From positions 2,170,001 through 2,234,000 of the forward strand of contig JABWDB010000006.1 in assembly GCA_019614645.1 (NCBI GenBank): DNA of 64,000 nucleotides, in the 5' to 3' direction. This document shows, piece by piece, positions 61,604 through 64,000 of this stretch. The number at the start of each line of letters is the position of its first letter. Position 1 is the first letter of the stretch. This stretch comes from Stratiolaelaps scimitus (Eukaryota > Arthropoda > Arachnida > Mesostigmata > Laelapidae). The notes under the pieces are model-generated. The model had not been told where the DNA came from, did no database searches, and saw only the letters and a program-made list of their open reading frames with translations. The position numbers and the translations under genes are program-made.

Positions 61604-63211
61604 GTAAAACCTGCGTAACCCATTCGTAGGTGAGCGATACTCATCTGTCATCATTCGGCCGATGTCGATGGTGATAGCAGCTGTAATTAACGAGTACTTA
61701 TAGACGAGTATATATATATATATATGATGGATTCGATCATTGAGATGTTTATAGTGCCCACGCATTTCTCCACACTTCTGCTGCTGCTGTTTCTGCTTGT
61801 GTAAGCGTATATATTGAAATACCGAAGAAGAAACATCGTACCCCTTTCATATGTGTTCTGACGCGCGGAAATGATTCATGACGCTGCGGTCCTACAACTC
61901 AACACAAATCAGTCAGCGTGCACAACTCGTGGATTTCCTTTGCCGGCCGCTAATGCAGCAGTCGCCATTCGAATACATGCTGCTACCGAATGAGAGCGAG
62001 ATATATATATATATATATATATATATAGAGGGAGAGAGAGAGAGAAATGTTGTACCAGGATGAAAAGTGAGTGATGGTCAGTAGTCTCCATCGCTTTATT
62101 GCCTTCCCCTTGTTTCGCAGAGGGCATCAACTGGGCAACAGCCGCTTCGCGTTATTGTTGTTGCTGTTGCCCGTGAGTATTTTTTGCAGCTTCTTTGTTT
62201 GTGTGAGACTCTGTCTGTGTCTAAGCGCCTTTAACGGATCTTTAGGCCGACTTGGCTCTGTGCTACAATGTACGACCCTATGGGCTGGCTGTGCTTCCCC
62301 CCCACTCTCTCACTCATTCTTTTGGTGGCGGCGGCGACTTCGTCGTCATTGCTGTTGCTGATTCTACCTTCGATGCAGCAGCGTTTTCTCTTTACGGTGC
62401 ACACCGGTCGCTATCCGCACGGGATGCTATTCGTTGCCGCACCGACCTGAAGCAACTGTGAGCCTCGGCGCGTCCGACCACGCAAACGGCAGACCGCGGT
62501 CGCCGTTCTCTTCCCGCCTTGCTAGTAGTCTTTCTTGGCTCGGCTGGCCCCTGCTCCCTGGATCAGCGTCATGCACCTGGTAAAGCGAAGCACGGAATAG
62601 CTGCTGCCATCGAAGCGGCTGGCGACCATCGAGCTGCGGCAAACGCAACAGATCGTCGTCGTCGTCATTGATGCAGCAGAAACGGCCAGTTCATCCAACC
62701 AACCAACCGTCCAACCAAACAACGAACGAATCCGCCGACAGTCAACCGTCCGAGCGATCAGCGCTGCCAGGCTGCGTCTCACCTTCTTCCTTTCCTGCTC
62801 CACTCTCTCCCGCTGTTGTTTGTCTGGGCCGGACGCCAGGCTGGGCTGCTGTTTTTCCCTCGTGCCTCTGGTCGGGCCCCTGAAATGACGGCCGGAGCCG
62901 CTGCAACGGCGGCGGCGGCGGCGACGGCAACAGCAGCAGCAGCCGCAATTGCCGCTGAAGACGGCGCCGGAGTCCGAGGCACTGGCCCCCTGACGGTCCG
63001 CGCTCTTGACATCATTGGAGAAGTCGTCTTGCAGCGCTGGTGGTAGGAACGGTGGTTGCGGTGGACTACTCCACGCTACGAGGCAGCACACAAACACACA
63101 CAGGCACACGGTGGCGGGCACACGCACGTTGGACGACAGACAGACATACACTACGATTACGATGACTGACTGGCGGTTGTGGTTGTGGTGGTAGCATTAT
63201 TGCTACCACAG
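61604..63211. other. no certain gene; GC-rich with triplet tracts
   Basis: (TA)n at 61708-61725 and 62000-62027, a GA tract to 62044, GGC and CAG triplets at 62907-62943. Long frames on both strands between 62.2 and 63.1 kb (for example minus 62522-63151) overlap each other, start with non-ATG codons and are best explained by composition. Confidence 0.4.
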
Positions 63212-63400
63212 CACGCAGTGCTGCGGCGTCGTCCCCTATTACCGCCATTAGCACTGTCACTGGCAGGACTTCTTTTGCTGGCGCATTGCTGAGGCGAGTC
63301 AGCTCCGAGGCGGTCCCGAGACAGGAGTCAGTCGGAGGAGCTTCGACACCGGCTTCTGTCGACACCGCCGTCGTCGACTGGTCATCAAAGAGAGCTGTCG
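63212..63400 (+). CDS. candidate internal exon, Ser-rich, phase 1 to 1
   Basis: Acceptor ATTGCTACCACAG (weak pyrimidine tract) and donor GTCG|GTAAAG enclose 189 bases open in one frame. The product is Ser/Ala/Val-rich (VSSEAVPRQESVGGASTPAS). Its phase links it to 61439-61603. A 9-bp hairpin (GTGGTAGCA/TGCTACCAC, 63188-63209) ends just before the acceptor AG. Tentative. Confidence 0.25.
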
Positions 63401-63668
63401 GTAAAGAACGGCCACTACCTCTCTTGTTGACCGGCGCGTCGCTACCCACAGTGGGCTCCGCACTCAGCAAGTAACTGCTTTCTCGCGGGAGCATTATGCC
63501 AGGATCGTTCTAAGGTGTCTGTGTAAGGACGGGATCTGCTGGTATAGTGAGGTCAGAGAGGAAAGAAGGAGGTCCTGCACTTGTGCAAAACGAGTGATTG
63601 GTGTAAGGTGATCGCTGGTGCAGGTGTGCAGAGTCCAGTAGTGTGCGGATCAGTCCGTTCGCCGATCA

Positions 63669-63827
63669 ATGTGTGAAACAGAGAAACACCGTGTACACCA
63701 TCAACAGGAACAAGGTGCAGCGCAGAAACCTAACGTCACTGTGGCCCTCATGCAAGAGTCGAGAGAGTACACCATCGTGCGGATATGCAGGGGACAGGGA
63801 GCTGTCGTGCGCAATCCAAACGCGTGA
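63669..63827 (+). CDS. 52-codon small ORF
   Basis: ATG to TGA, reading MCETEKHRVHHQQEQGAAQK and then PNVTVALMQESREYTIVRIC. The composition is protein-like but the family is unknown and the start context is poor. It could be an upstream ORF in a leader or a start exon cut short by a missed donor. Confidence 0.2.
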   Translation: MCETEKHRVHHQQEQGAAQKPNVTVALMQESREYTIVRICRGQGAVVRNPNA

Positions 63828-64000
63828 TCTGTGCGTGGTAGAAGAAGAGTAGGACTCTGTTTGTATAGGCTAGTGCGTATATGTGAGCCTCGGCGGGCTA
63901 TTGCAAGCAGCTTTGTGGAATTGAAAATTAGCGCCGTGTTACATTGTGTGGTCGTAGATCGATCGATCGATCTATTGAGCGCGGTGGCTATTATCAGCTG
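63828..64000. other. right end of window
   Basis: Non-coding-looking sequence with a GATC tetranucleotide run at about 63957-63972. Confidence 0.5.

Noticed and set aside
62522..63151. 209-codon minus ORF with a signal-peptide-like start
   Set aside because: It starts with GTG, not ATG, and overlaps open frames on the other strand in a GC-rich triplet region.

Overview
The window looks like nuclear DNA of an animal, most likely an arthropod; a parasitiform mite or a tick is my guess and is not proven. It has long non-coding stretches, many simple repeats, GT-AG split reading frames and one mariner transposon remnant. There is no sign of prokaryotic gene packing. Only one gene is firmly recognised: IFT57, the cilium transport gene, an uninterrupted reading frame at 25396-26619 on the plus strand. 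Just downstream I assemble a four-exon plus-strand gene (26938-31435, 238 residues). Its splice sites are good and all phases agree, but I do not recognise the protein.

Layout. 1-12 kb: no convincing gene; a perfect 21-bp hairpin near the left end, CGG repeats, and one copy of a dispersed repeat. 12-21 kb: several minus-strand reading frames that end in good splice donors or join in phase (12.1-12.9 and 18.1-20.8 kb); these are tentative exons. A pair of CTCF-like sites lies at 16.25 kb. 21-25 kb: two strong inverted repeats and a second, inverted copy of the dispersed repeat. 25.4-31.4 kb: IFT57 and the four-exon gene, with a broken antisense frame in the latter's second intron. 31.4-36.6 kb: simple repeats, a 30-bp-arm palindrome around a TA tract and one possible exon. 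36.6-38.5 kb: a triplet-repeat-rich stretch resembling a long 5' leader, ending in three small upstream ORFs and a short coding exon with a good donor. 39-55 kb: mostly unassigned, with weak exon candidates, two tRNA-like SINE remnants and an internally deleted mariner element at 47.4-48.3 kb. 55.7-64 kb: a second GC- and triplet-rich area with a 186-codon candidate first exon and two further phase-compatible exons.

The first exons at 38.4 and 58.1 kb both stop in phase 1, and the candidate exons at 61.4 and 63.2 kb both accept and leave in phase 1. They may belong to one large plus-strand gene with alternative promoters that continues past the right end. This is inference from splice-site reading only. 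The most unusual physical signal is a set of long, nearly perfect palindromes (203-248, 21289-21339, 21911-21963, 31903-32024, 60669-60726), three of them built around TA tracts.
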